From Aquatica leii (taxonomy: Eukaryota > Arthropoda > Insecta > Coleoptera > Lampyridae): a DNA stretch of 64,000 nt. The notes beneath the pieces are model-generated. The model was given only the letters and a program-made list of their open reading frames with translations. It did no database searches and had not been told where the DNA came from. The stretch covers positions 234,016,104-234,080,103 of the forward strand of contig CM069432.1 in assembly GCA_035610365.1 (NCBI GenBank). The letters run 5' to 3'. Below, in pieces: positions 45,201-55,884 of this stretch; position 1 is the first letter of the stretch; each line of letters starts with the position of its first letter. A program made the position numbers and the translations under genes.

Positions 45201-45606
45201 CTTGAGAAAACTTTCTAAAGCGTACACAAAGACACACCATAGATATAATCTTCGCCGTCGACACGTGCGATATAAAATTGGGGATTCGGTATGGCGACGT
45301 AACTATACTCTTTCGGACGCCACTAGGCATTTTAATGCCAAGTTAGCTCCTAAGTTCCTGGGACCTTTTATTATTAAAACGGTCAAATCTCCTTGGACAT
45401 ACGAGTTAGTCACCACTACTGGACAATCGATGGGTGTATGGCATGTTAAAGATCTTAAACCAGATCAAGGCTCTTCGGATTCCGATTCGAATGAGACTAC
45501 ACCCCAGGTAAATCGTCGATCGGTCAACGTGTCGTTACTGTATCCTCGTCGGCGTAAGCGGCGTAAATTACGTGCTAGAGTATCTATTGCTTCTCTGGAT
45601 GACTAA
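42297..45606 (+). pseudogene. gypsy-1 pol: protease, RT, RNase H, integrase
   Basis: The frame opens about 42297. The protease has FGLLDTGASRTILGG (DTG at 42482-42490). RT starts with EELDSMLSMGVVEPSSSPWS and VDFRKVNQVTQ; a one-base loss near 43131-43137 shifts the frame to LRDARFLSSLDIRSAYWQIP. After it come the catalytic YLDD at 43399-43410 and LKYLGYVVNKNGLLVDPDKV. RNase H follows: VVQTDASDFGLGAVLSQ, YSTTEKECLAVLWAIEKF, VITDHHSLLWL. The integrase has its zinc finger (HCGVSKTTARILQRYYWP, CRVCAAHK), VLCCDIVGPL and LITDNGVQF with the two Asp, and ANPAERINRVLKTM with the Glu. The tail (YKIGDSVWRRNYTLSDATRH, KFLGPFIIKTV) ends at a TAA. From 43180 the frame is open for 808 codons. Only the single indel keeps Pol from being continuous. 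Confidence 0.93.
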
Positions 45607-47402
45607 TCTTGCTTTCGACTTATTACTATTTTCTTCGGTTCTTTTGAATTCTACCATTAATGTTAGGCAAATGTAATGTTCTCGGTGTTAGTGTCTATTA
45701 GGTTTACGTAGATTCATAGTGGAAAACTATGGTTGGGGTCACTCTAGTCTTTGGCTTGGGGTTTAGTGACTGATCGGGCTGCTGGTTCATTTCTTTACTC
45801 AGTCAGGGTAATACGACTTAGTCGACTGTAACCAGAGTCCTTTCTAATGATATTCCTTCGTTGGCTTTAGTTTGGTGTTGGTGGTCTTTGTCAGACCTTC
45901 CAAAATTTTGGTTTATTATTCTTTTTGGGGTTTAGTATTTTGGGGACTTTTTAGTTAGTTCGCCTAAGAAGGGCTACCCGTAGAGGGTCATTATTATTTT
46001 GGGTTTCGTTCTATTTTTGGGGAAGGATATCATACCGTCTTTTGACGACTTAACAGCACTATATCTCCATCCAAGTCTAGTGTGAGTGAGTTCTTCACAC
46101 TATGTCTCGACGTGTTGGATTTCTTGGTCATGTTTCTTGTTTTCTTACTGCATTTGGGCGGCTGGTTGGGCAGTAGGGTAAGGTCACTCGGGGTCGGCTA
46201 TCTAGGGAGAGATAGTCGAGCCGTACATTCCATCGTACTCTCTTTTCTCCTTCTGTCTTCCTGTCTTTCTTTCTCTTCTTTCGATCTGTCTCCATGAGTG
46301 GGGGGGCGCCTGTTGTGGGAACCTGACGGCTATGCGTCCGGGAAGGTTGGCTGTCTCCGACCCGGTAGCCCCAAGCTCTGGACCAGGCGTTATACCTTTC
46401 GGGGGCCGTCCGGCGGACTTGGTGGAGCTTGGCGGGGGTGGTCAATTCTTCTTAACCGGCGCATAGGATGTTGCGGTTGTACAGCAGGCACCGCTTCCGG
46501 CTACAGTCACGCAATTGCGGGCTGTAGTCCTTTATATTTGGATTTTTGGGCAAAATTATGGGATGCTTCATTTCTTTCTTCTTTTATCTACTTTCAGGGT
46601 GGGGGGCTTTCCTGGGTCTTGTTCCCTCTGGTCGCGGATCAGAATCCATCCGGGGTGGGAGGAAGACTATGGTGGGCAAGCGAGTACTGGTTGCGGTGAC
46701 GCGCGCTTGTGTGGACTAACGTTGGGGGGCCCAACGACGCGCTTTAACATCTGTCGCGAGGGCTTGAGGTGGGATTAAGACTTCGACGCCACACAATCGT
46801 CCGGCACTTCAACGAGGAAACCTTAGTCTGCGATAGGATTCCTAGGGTGTCCTAGTCTCGGGGTTATGGGTACCGTTCCTTTTCCTTTTTCCTATAATAC
46901 CTTCGTCCTTTTCCTGAGGGGCTTCTTAGGGGTTTATAGTCAGGGTTGGATTTGTATTCAAGGGTTGGGGTTTCAAGGGATTTTAGGGCGTTGTCCTTGA
47001 CCGTGGTCTAAACTTCTTTTCTTTCCTATCATTCTTCTTTTTCTCTCGGTTTGTTTGGTACTGTTGATCAGTAAGGTCTATGGGACTGCGTTGCTTTCTG
47101 GCTTTTTAGTGTAACGACTGTTGTCGACTCTCAACGAGTACCTGTGCTGATACTTCTATTCTGTTAGTTGAGTTTCTGGTTCTTTGAAGTATCATTCCGC
47201 TTCATGCGACTTTTGGACACATCTGGTTAGTGATGCTTAGTAAACCGAGAAAACCTCTTTCCTCTACGTTTCTTCTGGGGTTGGGCGTTATTGTGTTTCG
47301 GGGTTGGTTTTGGATTTTAGGGTTCTGTCCTTGGCGTATGCCTAAATTTCTGTCTTCATTTTAGCTTTGTTTTCGTTATTCTCGCTCCACGCTTTTATCT
47401 TG
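45607..47402 (+). other. gypsy-1 3' non-coding region
   Basis: About 1.8 kb between the pol stop and the polypurine tract. It is G/T-rich and locally GC-rich (46080-46800). Open frames such as 46298-46699 are composition-driven, with Gly/Trp/Cys-rich products and no recognisable domain or signal peptide. I see no env gene. Its role is unknown. Confidence 0.6.
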
Positions 47403-47415
47403 CTGGGGGGGAATC
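47403..47415 (+). promoter_or_regulatory. gypsy-1 polypurine tract
   Basis: CTGGGGGGGAATC ends immediately before TGTTACGG of the 3' LTR; the G-run with GGAA is the plus-strand primer site. Confidence 0.75.
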
Positions 47416-48885
47416 TGTTACGGTAATTTTCATTACGTACGCCTTTGCTGTTACGGTTGAAATCGTCATTAGGTACGCCTATGTGTTTTCGACGTAAAAT
47501 TAGATTCAGGTATTGACGCCATCTATCGGGTTCGTTGGTCACTTTGATTTTGACAGACGGCATCCGGTGACAGTCCGGCATTTTCACTTTAACATCGTAC
47601 TTGTTAGTTTCTATGTCTGCGTGAATCGAATATCGTTTTCAAGAATCATCCACGTGTTGGGACACGATGGAAATTAGTAGTTTCTCTTAAATAATTTATT
47701 GTACACACGCAGAGTAAGTGTTTGTATTCTTTCTTTACTTAAACGTAATTTTTATGTCTTTTTGGTTAGCACCATGTGCCACCTTCATGATTAGGGATAT
47801 TCGTATCGTTACATAAAATCCTCAAGGGGAAAACTATAATCGGAAGCGGAAGATCTTAATTACTGGATACGATTGAATTCTATTCGGAGGCAATATCCTA
47901 ACCTTAATAACTATCACATTGTTCGGAAGATCATAATTACTGGATACGATTGAATTCTATTCGGAGGCAATATTCTAACCTTAATAACTATCACATTGTT
48001 CGGAAGATCATAATTATTGGATACGATTGAATTCTATTCGGAGGCAATATCCTAACCGTAATAACTATCACATTGTTCGGAAGATCATAATTATTGGATA
48101 CGATTGAATTCTATTCGAAAGCAATTACTTAACACCACCAAAGGCGTAACATAAATGTAACAGCAGACGATAAGTGTCGGTTCGATTACTGTCCTTTAAA
48201 TGTGTCTTTATTTGTAGTTTGTGAGTCGCCAGGTAGACACGATTATTTTTTTTAGGAAGTTAAATTGTAGGAGGCCGTAGGAAAAACGTTTTTCTGACAG
48301 CACTCTGGAACTTGGTAAGTCAATTTTTACTTATTTATACGTGATCGCTACGGTAACTCACGACTTATTATATTTGCTAATTGTACGTGCTAATTGATTT
48401 GTTACTTGTGTTTGTTACTAAATTAAGTTAGATAAATTACTTATCGCTTGCTGCCTATATCTACAATCAATCATCATTGTTAATGTTACTTGTTGATAAA
48501 ATTATATACATGTTATAGTCCTTACACGCTTGTTTGACGTGTAGTGTAAGTTGCCGATCCTGCTGCTATTCTCTGTTCTATATTCTCTACAGCACGGACT
48601 TATATTGAACTACTTACTTGTTACTACATTTATTTTTATAGAGGAATTAAAGTACCAGTGTTGTTAATGATCGAGTTTCTTTTCCATTTTAGTCGTTTCT
48701 TTCAGCAGTTACGAACTTCCCACCTAGTTACAAGTTTCTTACCATTTCTGCTGTGAGCAGGCAGAAAAGACTTTGGACAGGCTCTGGCGCCCTTAATTCT
48801 TTACCTTATTGTTTAGGAACCCTACCCTCTCTCCGAATATTGAGAGTTGGCCGTGCAGGTTCGTAACCAGCTAAAACTTGTAACA
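47416..48885 (+). repeat. 3' LTR of gypsy-1
   Basis: 1,470 bp. Differs from the 5' LTR by three substitutions (all near 48118-48152) and three insertions (+1, +1, +3 in homopolymer or short-repeat contexts). Confidence 0.95.
47848..48125 (+). repeat. 77-bp tandem array in gypsy-1 3' LTR
   Basis: Same four-unit array as in the 5' LTR, with one extra T restoring ATTATTGGATAC in the last unit. Confidence 0.9.
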
Positions 48886-48916
48886 ACACCACTCCTTTAC
48901 CTGTGACCTTTATTGA

Positions 48917-49262
48917 TGTGCGACGTGCCCAGTCTAAGACGTAACTTATACTTGGCCTGTGATATCAACCCATGTAATATTGTTTGCAACGTTTATATAA
49001 CTATACTGTATTGTCTTCGTCCTCTTCAACTACTTTGGTGATAAAATAAATATATATTCTGTGTTATTATGTCTGTCGTGTAATTTGATTTTTTCCAGCT
49101 GCGAGTAGAGATAAACGATATATCCCTAATTTAAACTTTCATTGTTTTGGCACTTTTTTAGATATAATTTATAATCGAGCATCACAAAGCCTGCGACTGA
49201 CTCTCTGGGAATAATTGTGTTAGCCGTCGCTTATTTGTTTTTACACGAAAACCAGCATAACA
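48917..49262 (+). repeat. diverged second copy of the 4495-4829 LTR-like repeat
   Basis: Matches 4495-4829 in direct orientation: GTAACTTATA, GATAAAATAAATATATATTC, CGTGTAATTTG, CAGCTGCG and TTTAGAT blocks, ending CCAGCATAACA. The left end is uncertain (TGTGCGACGTGCCCAG). It lies immediately right of the nested retrotransposons, in the original target locus. Confidence 0.55.
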
Positions 49263-52200
49263 TCTTATTTGTTTGTTTTTTTATGTTAATACGCATTTTG
49301 TTCTTTGTTTTTTCATGCCAAGTTTTATTTAGCAAGTATAAATATTCTCTTATTTACCTTTGTTCCTTTTAATTCGCTAAATATTGTTATTATGAATAAA
49401 ACGTTGTATTGCACGCGCGTTTTACACGAATTTTATCCAATTGAGAAAAATAAAAGCTCTAAATTTTTAATCTTGCGTTTAAACATTCTTGCTTGAATAA
49501 AGTAAAACACAAATTAAAACTATTTATGCAATGAACTATTATTGATTGTTATCGTTTTTAACAGGTTTTGTTTCTCGTCTTTATTCGTAGGAACACTACA
49601 ATTCATACAAGCAAAAACGCATATTTGTCATTTTAGATAAATATACTTATCTTTTTTAATTTGTAAGACTTTTGTGTTTACTTAAAATTATATTATTGCA
49701 TTTATTTTATTGATTTTACTTTAAAAAAATTGTACAATTTAATCTCGGTTTCTTTGTCATATATTTTGTACGGTTTAAAACTTATCACAGATTCCACACA
49801 TCGTCCGTTTTATAATACCAGATTCTCTTCTAATGATACACTTTGTTCTAAACTTAAAGTTTTCTTATAGGTATTTATGTTTATAACTTAAACTTACATC
49901 ACCGTATCTCATTAAACAAATTTCAATCAACAATTTAAGATATTAGCAGATTTACATGTTAACAACTAAAGTACAAGTTTTAATCTGTATAAAAGCAGTT
50001 CTTAAAACTGAAATAAAAAACTAAGTAACAATGTCATTTACTCAGAAGATGTACGGTTTGTTTGCTCTACAGAATATATACACAATATATTTGTGCGTTC
50101 ACGTTACTGGATAATTAATATAAAGTCATCGTTATACTTTAAAAAATTCTACTTTTCAAAAAACAATAAAGGATATTATTTTTAATAGTTTAGTACCACA
50201 TTTAATTAAATGGTGTTAAATTTAAGTATATAATCGTTAATTTATAGGAAACGTTATAATATAATCTTAATGTATGTATAACAAACGTTTTCATTTACAG
50301 CAAATATTTTAACGTACACTTACTTAATTGTGTGTTTAAGATTAATCTTATCTGTTGCAAATTACTTACGGTTTATTGTTCCGTTACAACTCCTGATTTT
50401 TTCGTACCATCGCAATTATGAGTTTCAAAGTGTAAAACAATTTTCTACTTGTGCAGCATAATTTTTTTTTAATGGTTTGTAAACATCAGAAAACGTTTCC
50501 TTAAATTGTTGTAAGGATGACTGTACTAAATTAGACGAGGTTTTTTCTACTTTTGGTACGCGCGCCACTTCAATAATGAGCTTTTAAAATGAATGCTCTT
50601 TACTCCTCGGTATATTTTTTATCAAACGCGAAGTAAAAATAAATACCACATAGCTTGTTTATTTTTATTTTGTGTTCAGTACAATATGTTGCGTGTATTT
50701 ACAAAAATAATGTTTGATAGATTTTTAGAAAATCATTTTTTGCACGCATAACTGAATAAAAACAAATATCTATTATAAAATTATTTTGAGCACACTCATG
50801 CTATAACAAAATGCAGTTGTAATTAGTTTTAACTTATTATTTAAAAAAAAAAAAAAAATTACATTATTATTAAACATTTTTAAAAATTTTCCATTTTTTG
50901 TTTGAATAATACATAACAAAATTAAAGTCTTGTCTTCTTAAATTAATAAGAACGTTATTATTTGAACAGTTCCTTTATGCAAAATCAGTTCAACACTAAA
51001 TTCTATAAAAACTTTAGCATATGTAATACTAATTTGTGAATGCTTTAAAGTGAATATTTCAATATGTGATATTTGTGATACAAACATTGTTTTGCATAAA
51101 TTACACATTCTGTATTATAGCATGCATGTTAAATATTTTCATTTCAAATTGTATATTTGTTTCATACGTCGTAATTACTTTTGCTTATGTTAAGTTAATG
51201 TTCAAAACAGTAATTGTTTTAGCAGTTTTTGTTATAATTTAATTGCATTTACAATGATGGATCTGTACAGTTTATTTGACGTTTTTTTAAGAATCGCTGT
51301 TAATAACATAATTCTCTTGTATATTATTTTATATATTTTATGTTTAATAGATTACACATATATTACATAAATGAAAAAGATATATTTATTCTATTTATTA
51401 AAATAATTGAATATATAAACTAAATTTAAAATCTGCAGTAACAAATACTTTCTTATTTTTCGTATATTTAAGATTAGAAGAAAATGAATTTATTAAAAAA
51501 TGGCCAATCTCTGATAAAATAATAATAAGATAATAATGATAATAATAATAATATAATGCTTATACAATAAAGTTAATATACAAATAATTATCTAAAAAGT
51601 AATGTAATTTACTTTCTTGTTAAATTTCTCAACGTGGACTTGCATTAACTCTAATTTATCCTAAGTTAATTACAATTTCAACAACTGCAAATAAGACGTG
51701 TAAAATTATAATTAAGCAACAGATGTTTCTTATTCTATTCACATTTTAGGAATCAAAATGAAATAATTGTAATTTTAATTTAGTAAATATGTTAATCACA
51801 ACCAGATTTTTATAGAAATAGTCTATGTTTGTTAAAAGAAATTAATAACGATTTTGTTTATTTATTAAAGATTTGCATTTTTATTTAACTCTTAAACAGT
51901 ATGTATGGTGTATGTAAATATCTTTTCTATTCCTTTGTTTTTACATCATTTACTATAATTTACATTTTTTTGTAATAGTTTTGATATGTAAAAAATATTA
52001 TTAGAGTAACGCATTTTGGGAATCTAACTTAATGTGTGGCATCGGTTTTTTTTGCAAAATTTAAAACATAACATGAAGACGTAATTTTTTTAAAAATGCA
52101 ATTAAGTCCATAAAAATTTCGTGTGCCTTGAATTATTAGATCTGTGTATTTATTTTTACAGCAAACTTAAAATTGATGTGTTTAGTGGTTTTTTTTGCTT

Positions 52201-53018
52201 TGCTTTAATTTTTTTTTGTTTTGATTAATAGGACTGTTATATCAAATTTAATTAATTTTAAACATGAAAAAATTGTAATTATTTTTACAAATAATTTGAA
52301 AATAAATTACATATAATACAATTATCTAATTTTGAATAATATTTGCTGTGCGTAATATTAACGGTTTCTAAGTCTCTTGTACTGCTAATTTGTAAAACAT
52401 ATATTAATCAATAAAATGTTAAAACCAATATATTTTAATAAGATAAAAATATTGATGGCTACTGAAATCATGTTTGTGTATGTATTTTTGTAGTCTGTGT
52501 AATGAATTCGCAATGTAAATAAAAATATAAATGTAACTATACATATATTTATTATTTGTTGTTTTAACAAATACATTAATGTTTAATCAGTACCAAGAAT
52601 ACAGAAACACTTAACGCACAAAGAAACAATGCTGACATAAAGTTTTGCATACATAGAGTTATTTCCTTCTGTTATGTTGGCTGTTAATGGTTATTATGAC
52701 GGTATCCCTACTATTTGATACACTCTTTCCATTTTTGAAATATCTTGATAGACTCTTTCCTCTGTCCATCACTCATTTTTCTTAAATGAACAGAAAAGAA
52801 ACTCAAATGTACCTGCAAAAAATGAACTTTGTGCGACATTTGGCAAATTTTTATAGTTTTCTAATAAATTAGCGACGATTTTATAGAAAAAGTTTGCAAA
52901 CGTTAACATTTTTTATCCTGGAACAGCTAACTTTGTAAAACACCAAATGCAATGCAAATTTTTGCATCAGGCAGCTTTGGAAACTGATTCCTTAAGTATA
53001 TAAAACAGTTGCAAATGA
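49263..53018. other. very AT-rich stretch without recognisable gene
   Basis: Nearly 3.8 kb of AT-rich sequence. Frames such as 49305-49496 and 52385-52576 are short and unrecognised. It includes an A-run near 50843-50858 and an (ATA)n tract near 51518-51555. Confidence 0.6.
51518..51555. repeat. AAT/ATA microsatellite
   Basis: Imperfect run of AAT/ATA triplets with a few G interruptions. Confidence 0.8.
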
Positions 53019-53273
53019 TTAAAATCATAAGCGACTTTCGGCTTAGACCGCGTCGTAGTAAAACACCCAGACTTAGGCTTGGTCATAGTCTCTTCTTGAG
53101 AGCCAAAACAAGAAGTAGAACTTGGCCTTTGCCGTATTGTCGTTCGTGAACCCAAACAAACTGACGTTTCGCAAAACATTGCAGCTTGCATCTTCAGAGT
53201 GGTAAATGTCACTGAAAGAAAAAGTGGAAATGACAATATTTATACCAATAGCGATTAGCGTGATTAACGAACC
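53019..53273 (-). repeat. Penelope pseudo-LTR, same sense as the coding frame
   Basis: Read on the minus strand it starts GGTTCGTTAATCACGC, just after the stop of the endonuclease frame, and ends near GCTTATGATTTTAA. It is the inverted partner of 54057-54302, with 8 extra bases near its start. Confidence 0.88.
53155..53205 (-). ncRNA. hammerhead ribozyme, type I, in pseudo-LTR
   Basis: On the minus strand: ACT, then CTGAAGA (53197-53191, the CUGANGA box), one extra T, stem II 5' strand GCAAG (53189-53185), loop, stem II 3' strand TTTGC, then GAAAC (53170-53166) and GTC with the cleavage site after C at 53163, then AGT closing stem I. Stem II keeps pairing through one G-U pair where the other copy has G-C. 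Stem III is only AC/GU, which matches the minimal stem III of the hammerheads described in Penelope-like elements; such forms are thought to work best as dimers. Confidence 0.78.
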
Positions 53274-54056
53274 TTATCGTTCCGTTACCGCTTGACTGAC
53301 TTCGTTATTACTCGGAGTAAGTGTTTGTGTCCTTTCCAAGAAGGTCGATCTTTGCCTTAGAGGATATAATACTGGTAGCCAAGATTTGCTGAGTCTTAAA
53401 CCGTCTTCTCGGTTCATATTGCAAGGATGTTTTTCTATTTCCACATCTTCGCGGATTAGTCTGGGAAAGTAGAAAGGAGTTCTAGCCAACACTTTAGTTT
53501 GGTCAAAGTTCAGCGTGTGTCCTTGGTTCCACACGTGTTCTGCCACTGCTGATTTAGTAACTCTGCGGTGTTTGCAGTCAGCCATATGTTCTTTTACTCT
53601 AACTTCAATAGAACGTCCCGTCTGTCCTATATAACTTGATCCACAGGAACAAGGAATTTTGTAAACTCCGGCATGTTTTAGAGCCCCTTGTTTGTCTTTA
53701 GCAGATGTAAACCATGTGTTCAGGGTATCCTTAGTCGTAAAGGCAGTTTTAATATTATGTTTCTTTAGCACCCTGCTTATTTTGTCTGTTGAACCCATAC
53801 AGTAAGGTAAATAAGCGGTGCTAGTAGGAGGTGATAAGTCTTCTTTGACTTTTGGATTTAATGCTCTTTTCCATGCGTTTTGGATCTCTTTGAACCCGTA
53901 TCCATTTTGTTGTAGGGACTCCAACAATGTTTCCTTTTCCTTTAGTAGATTTTCGTTATCTGACACACGTATAGCTCTTTTGGCTAAAGTATGCAAAACA
54001 GTATTCTTCTGTACTGGATAGTGGTGAGATTCGGCGTTTAAATATCTATTAGTGTG
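53274..54056 (-). CDS. Penelope-like element ORF, C-terminal part with GIY-YIG endonuclease (partial)
   Basis: The frame is open for about 260 codons from 54056 to a TAA just before the pseudo-LTR. No proper ATG begins it; the protein is the C-terminal end of a longer one. It opens with NRYLNAESHHYP and HTLAKRAIRVSDNENLL, the region that follows the reverse transcriptase in Penelope proteins. The endonuclease has GVYKIPCSCGSSYIGQTGRS (GVY...YIG with the Cys-x-Cys insert typical of Penelope), RVKEHM with the conserved Arg and His, SAVAEHVWNQGHTLNF, LIREDVEIEKH with the catalytic Glu and NMNREDGLRLSKSW. In intact elements this domain nicks target DNA to prime reverse transcription. No stop interrupts it, so the insertion is fairly recent. 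The RT core is missing, so it is non-autonomous. Confidence 0.92.
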   Translation of the reverse strand, partial: HTNRYLNAESHHYPVQKNTVLHTLAKRAIRVSDNENLLKEKETLLESLQQNGYGFKEIQNAWKRALNPKVKEDLSPPTSTAYLPYCMGSTDKISRVLKKHNIKTAFTTKDTLNTWFTSAKDKQGALKHAGVYKIPCSCGSSYIGQTGRSIEVRVKEHMADCKHRRVTKSAVAEHVWNQGHTLNFDQTKVLARTPFYFPRLIREDVEIEKHPCNMNREDGLRLSKSWLPVLYPLRQRSTFLERTQTLTPSNNEVSQAVTER

Positions 54057-54302
54057 CGTTCGTTAATCGCTATTGGTATAAATATTGTCATTTCCACTTT
54101 TTCTTTCAGCGACATTTACCACTCTGAAGATGCAAGCTGCAATGTCTTGCGAAACGTCAGTTTGTTTGGGTTCACGAACGACAATACGGCAAAGGCCAAG
54201 TTCTACTTCTTGTTTTGGCTCTCAAGAAGAGACTATGACCAAGCCTAAGTCTGGGTGTTTTACTACGACGCGGTCTAAGCCGAAAGTCGCTTATGATTTT
54301 AA
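54057..54302 (+). repeat. Penelope pseudo-LTR, inverted copy
   Basis: Begins CGTTCGTTAATCGC next to the truncated 5' end of the coding frame and ends at GCTTATGATTTTAA. Opposite in sense to the ORF, as in many Penelope insertions. Confidence 0.88.
54118..54165 (+). ncRNA. hammerhead ribozyme, type I, in inverted pseudo-LTR
   Basis: ACT, CTGAAGA (54124-54130), extra T, stem II GCAAG (54132-54136) with CTTGC (54146-54150) as five Watson-Crick pairs, then GAAAC (54151-54155), GTC (54156-54158, cleavage expected after C54158), and AGT closing a short inner stem I. ACC before ACT and GGG/GGT further right could form an outer stem I separated by an internal loop. All core bases (CUGANGA, GAAA, GUC) are present. 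The one unusual point is the extra T between the CUGANGA box and stem II. Confidence 0.8.
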
Positions 54303-54602
54303 ACATAACAATCGCGAAAGCTTAAGATTTTATAGTTGCAAATGATTTTACAATTTGTTAATTCTCTTCTAATTTAATGTGTAGAGAGAATGTGTAGAAT
54401 CCCAAATTATAATTCATTAACGGCTCAAATTTTGTTTTAAATTTTGGTATTGGTCCTTGGGTACCATTCTTTAATTTGGCTGTTGAACTTCTGGGCTATC
54501 TCACAGACACAAAAAACAATAATAATTGGAAAATCCTTTTTGCAGTCTAAATAATAAGGTAATAACTTTAAGATCGCCCCAGATTTACCAACGATGATTG
54601 AA
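54303..54602. other. short stretch without recognisable gene
   Basis: Nothing recognised between the Penelope-like element and the gypsy-2 3' LTR. Confidence 0.5.
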
Positions 54603-54746
54603 TGTGGTTAATATATGGTTTAGGTTCTAGTTAATAAATCACCTTGGTATTAAGTAGTTTACTTAAGGAGTCTTACAACGTGACTGCTACAATCATGCTA
54701 CGTTCATACTGCTACACATAACATCATGCTTAACACATTGCTTACA
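54603..54746 (-). repeat. 3' LTR of gypsy-2
   Basis: Matches 58314-58467: TAGTTAATAAATCACCTTG, TTACAACGTGACT, CTACGTTCATACT, CATAACATCATGCTTA and CATTGCTTACA. On the minus strand it begins TGTAAGCAATG and is preceded by the A-rich AAACTAAAGATAAAATATA, a plausible polypurine tract. Confidence 0.7.
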
Positions 54747-54769
54747 TATATTTTATCTTTAGTTTTCTT

Positions 54770-55195
54770 TATAACAACAATAACAAAAATATTTCTTAAA
54801 TAATTGTGAAGTCTTAAGACTCTGCCAGATCGTGTAACCCGACAATAACTGAAGCCATGTGCCTTATTTGTATTTATATTTATCTCAATCTGCATATCTT
54901 TACGACTACTTTCATTTAACCTATTACTATCACTGTTCCCCACATGCAAATTCGTCTGCAACCTCTCATCAAGAAGTTTGTCATAAATCTCGTTTGCCTC
55001 ATTACTGTACTCATTATTTAACTGCTTAATTACATTTTAATTTCTACCGTAAACTTTCAGGTTTTTGTCTTATAATACATTGTACGATCTTGGTTGGTTT
55101 GCATTTGTTTCTATTACTGTGCCTGGTTCCCATATCGTGTTCTTATTTTGCATTAGTACTCTATTCCCTTTTTTTAATTGGTGGTACATTTTATT
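54770..55195 (-). pseudogene. gypsy-2 pol C-terminus relic
   Basis: Minus-strand reading gives GNRVLMQNKN, TIWEPGTVIET and RSYNVL, the small barrel-like domain that follows the integrase core in many Ty3/gypsy Pol proteins (usual form 'G..VL.Q....W.P..V'). A stop and a frame change follow, then a low-complexity tail (NEIYDKLLDERLQTNLHVGN) and TRSGRVLRLHNYL, which resembles the TRSGR tail common at the end of these polyproteins. It is degraded. Its place just before the 3' LTR confirms the element's orientation. Confidence 0.65.
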
Positions 55196-55884
55196 AATTG
55201 TTATCTGTCACTGATCTTAAAAAAGCTGCAAAATGAATTGAGGTCATATGAAATTTAATAACCTGACCTGTATTTTGAAGGTGTCTGGTAAGTGATTAAG
55301 CTGGCATCGGGTGTCTATAACCATTTACGGTGATTATAGCGTAAGCCAAAATTGTCGGTACTTTGTGTGATAGCCGGAACGGTAATTCCCAAATGGGTTC
55401 ATAACCATCGCAGTGAAGCTAAGTAATAGACAAATCAGAATAAGAAAAATAAAATACCAAAAACAAAAAAAACACTATAAGAACAATGGAATAAAATCGT
55501 TAAATCGCCATTTTGTAAAACTTACCAAAAGGTGTTTAATTTTATCAACCCAACAGAAATTTGTGTGTCAATAGCCGTAATGCAGATAAATTCTTGAGGG
55601 AGTGTATCTAAAAGACAAATTTTTATAAACGTTGAAATTACAGAATAGATTAGAATTTATTGTTTTGATATTTTTCAAACATTTTTATATATTTAGAATT
55701 TGTATTTTTTGTTCTAACACGAATGGGTAATATTCCACTTAATTTTTTTTTAAATAACAATTATGCTAGAGATCATATTTCTACGGTTATTGGGGTATTT
55801 CGATATTCGAGCAAAGCTAAACATATATCTTTGTTATCATAGTCAAATTGTTTTATCATTTTTTTACAGTTTGTATGTGCCGTT
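55196..55884. other. unreadable internal part of gypsy-2
   Basis: Expected to hold the region after the integrase core but no motif is readable. Nothing else recognised. Confidence 0.4.

Larger units (their letters stand above)
36749..48885 (+). mobile_element. Ty3/gypsy LTR retrotransposon gypsy-1, 12.1 kb, inserted at the edge of BEL-2
   Basis: Long LTRs of 1,465 and 1,470 bp start TGTTACGGTAATTTTC and end AAAACTTGTAACA. The 4-bp repeat ACAC flanks it at 36745-36748 and 48886-48889. The LTRs differ by three substitutions and three short indels over 1,465 bp, so the insertion is recent. The inside holds a long leader, gag, protease, RT, RNase H, integrase and a 1.8-kb non-coding tail. There is no env-like frame. 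A 1,957-bp insertion sits in gag. Confidence 0.96.
53019..54302 (-). mobile_element. 5'-truncated Penelope-like retroelement with inverted pseudo-LTRs
   Basis: A GIY-YIG endonuclease frame on the minus strand is bounded by two copies of a roughly 250-bp sequence in opposite orientation (53019-53273 on minus, 54057-54302 on plus). The copies are nearly identical apart from a short deletion and a few substitutions. Each contains a hammerhead ribozyme motif and a TTTTTCTTTCAG splice-acceptor-like site. Penelope-like elements are known to carry such pseudo-LTRs and hammerheads. The reverse transcriptase is missing: only the final linker and endonuclease remain. Confidence 0.9.

Noticed and set aside
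46298-46699. 133-codon plus-strand frame after gypsy-1 pol, considered as env
   Set aside because: Gly/Trp/Cys-rich product follows local GC-rich composition; no signal peptide, furin-like site or membrane segment arrangement of an envelope protein is visible.
52967-53236. 89-codon minus frame repeated at 54085-54345, first taken as a duplicated small gene
   Set aside because: The repeat is the Penelope pseudo-LTR containing the hammerhead; conservation is explained by the RNA element and recent duplication.
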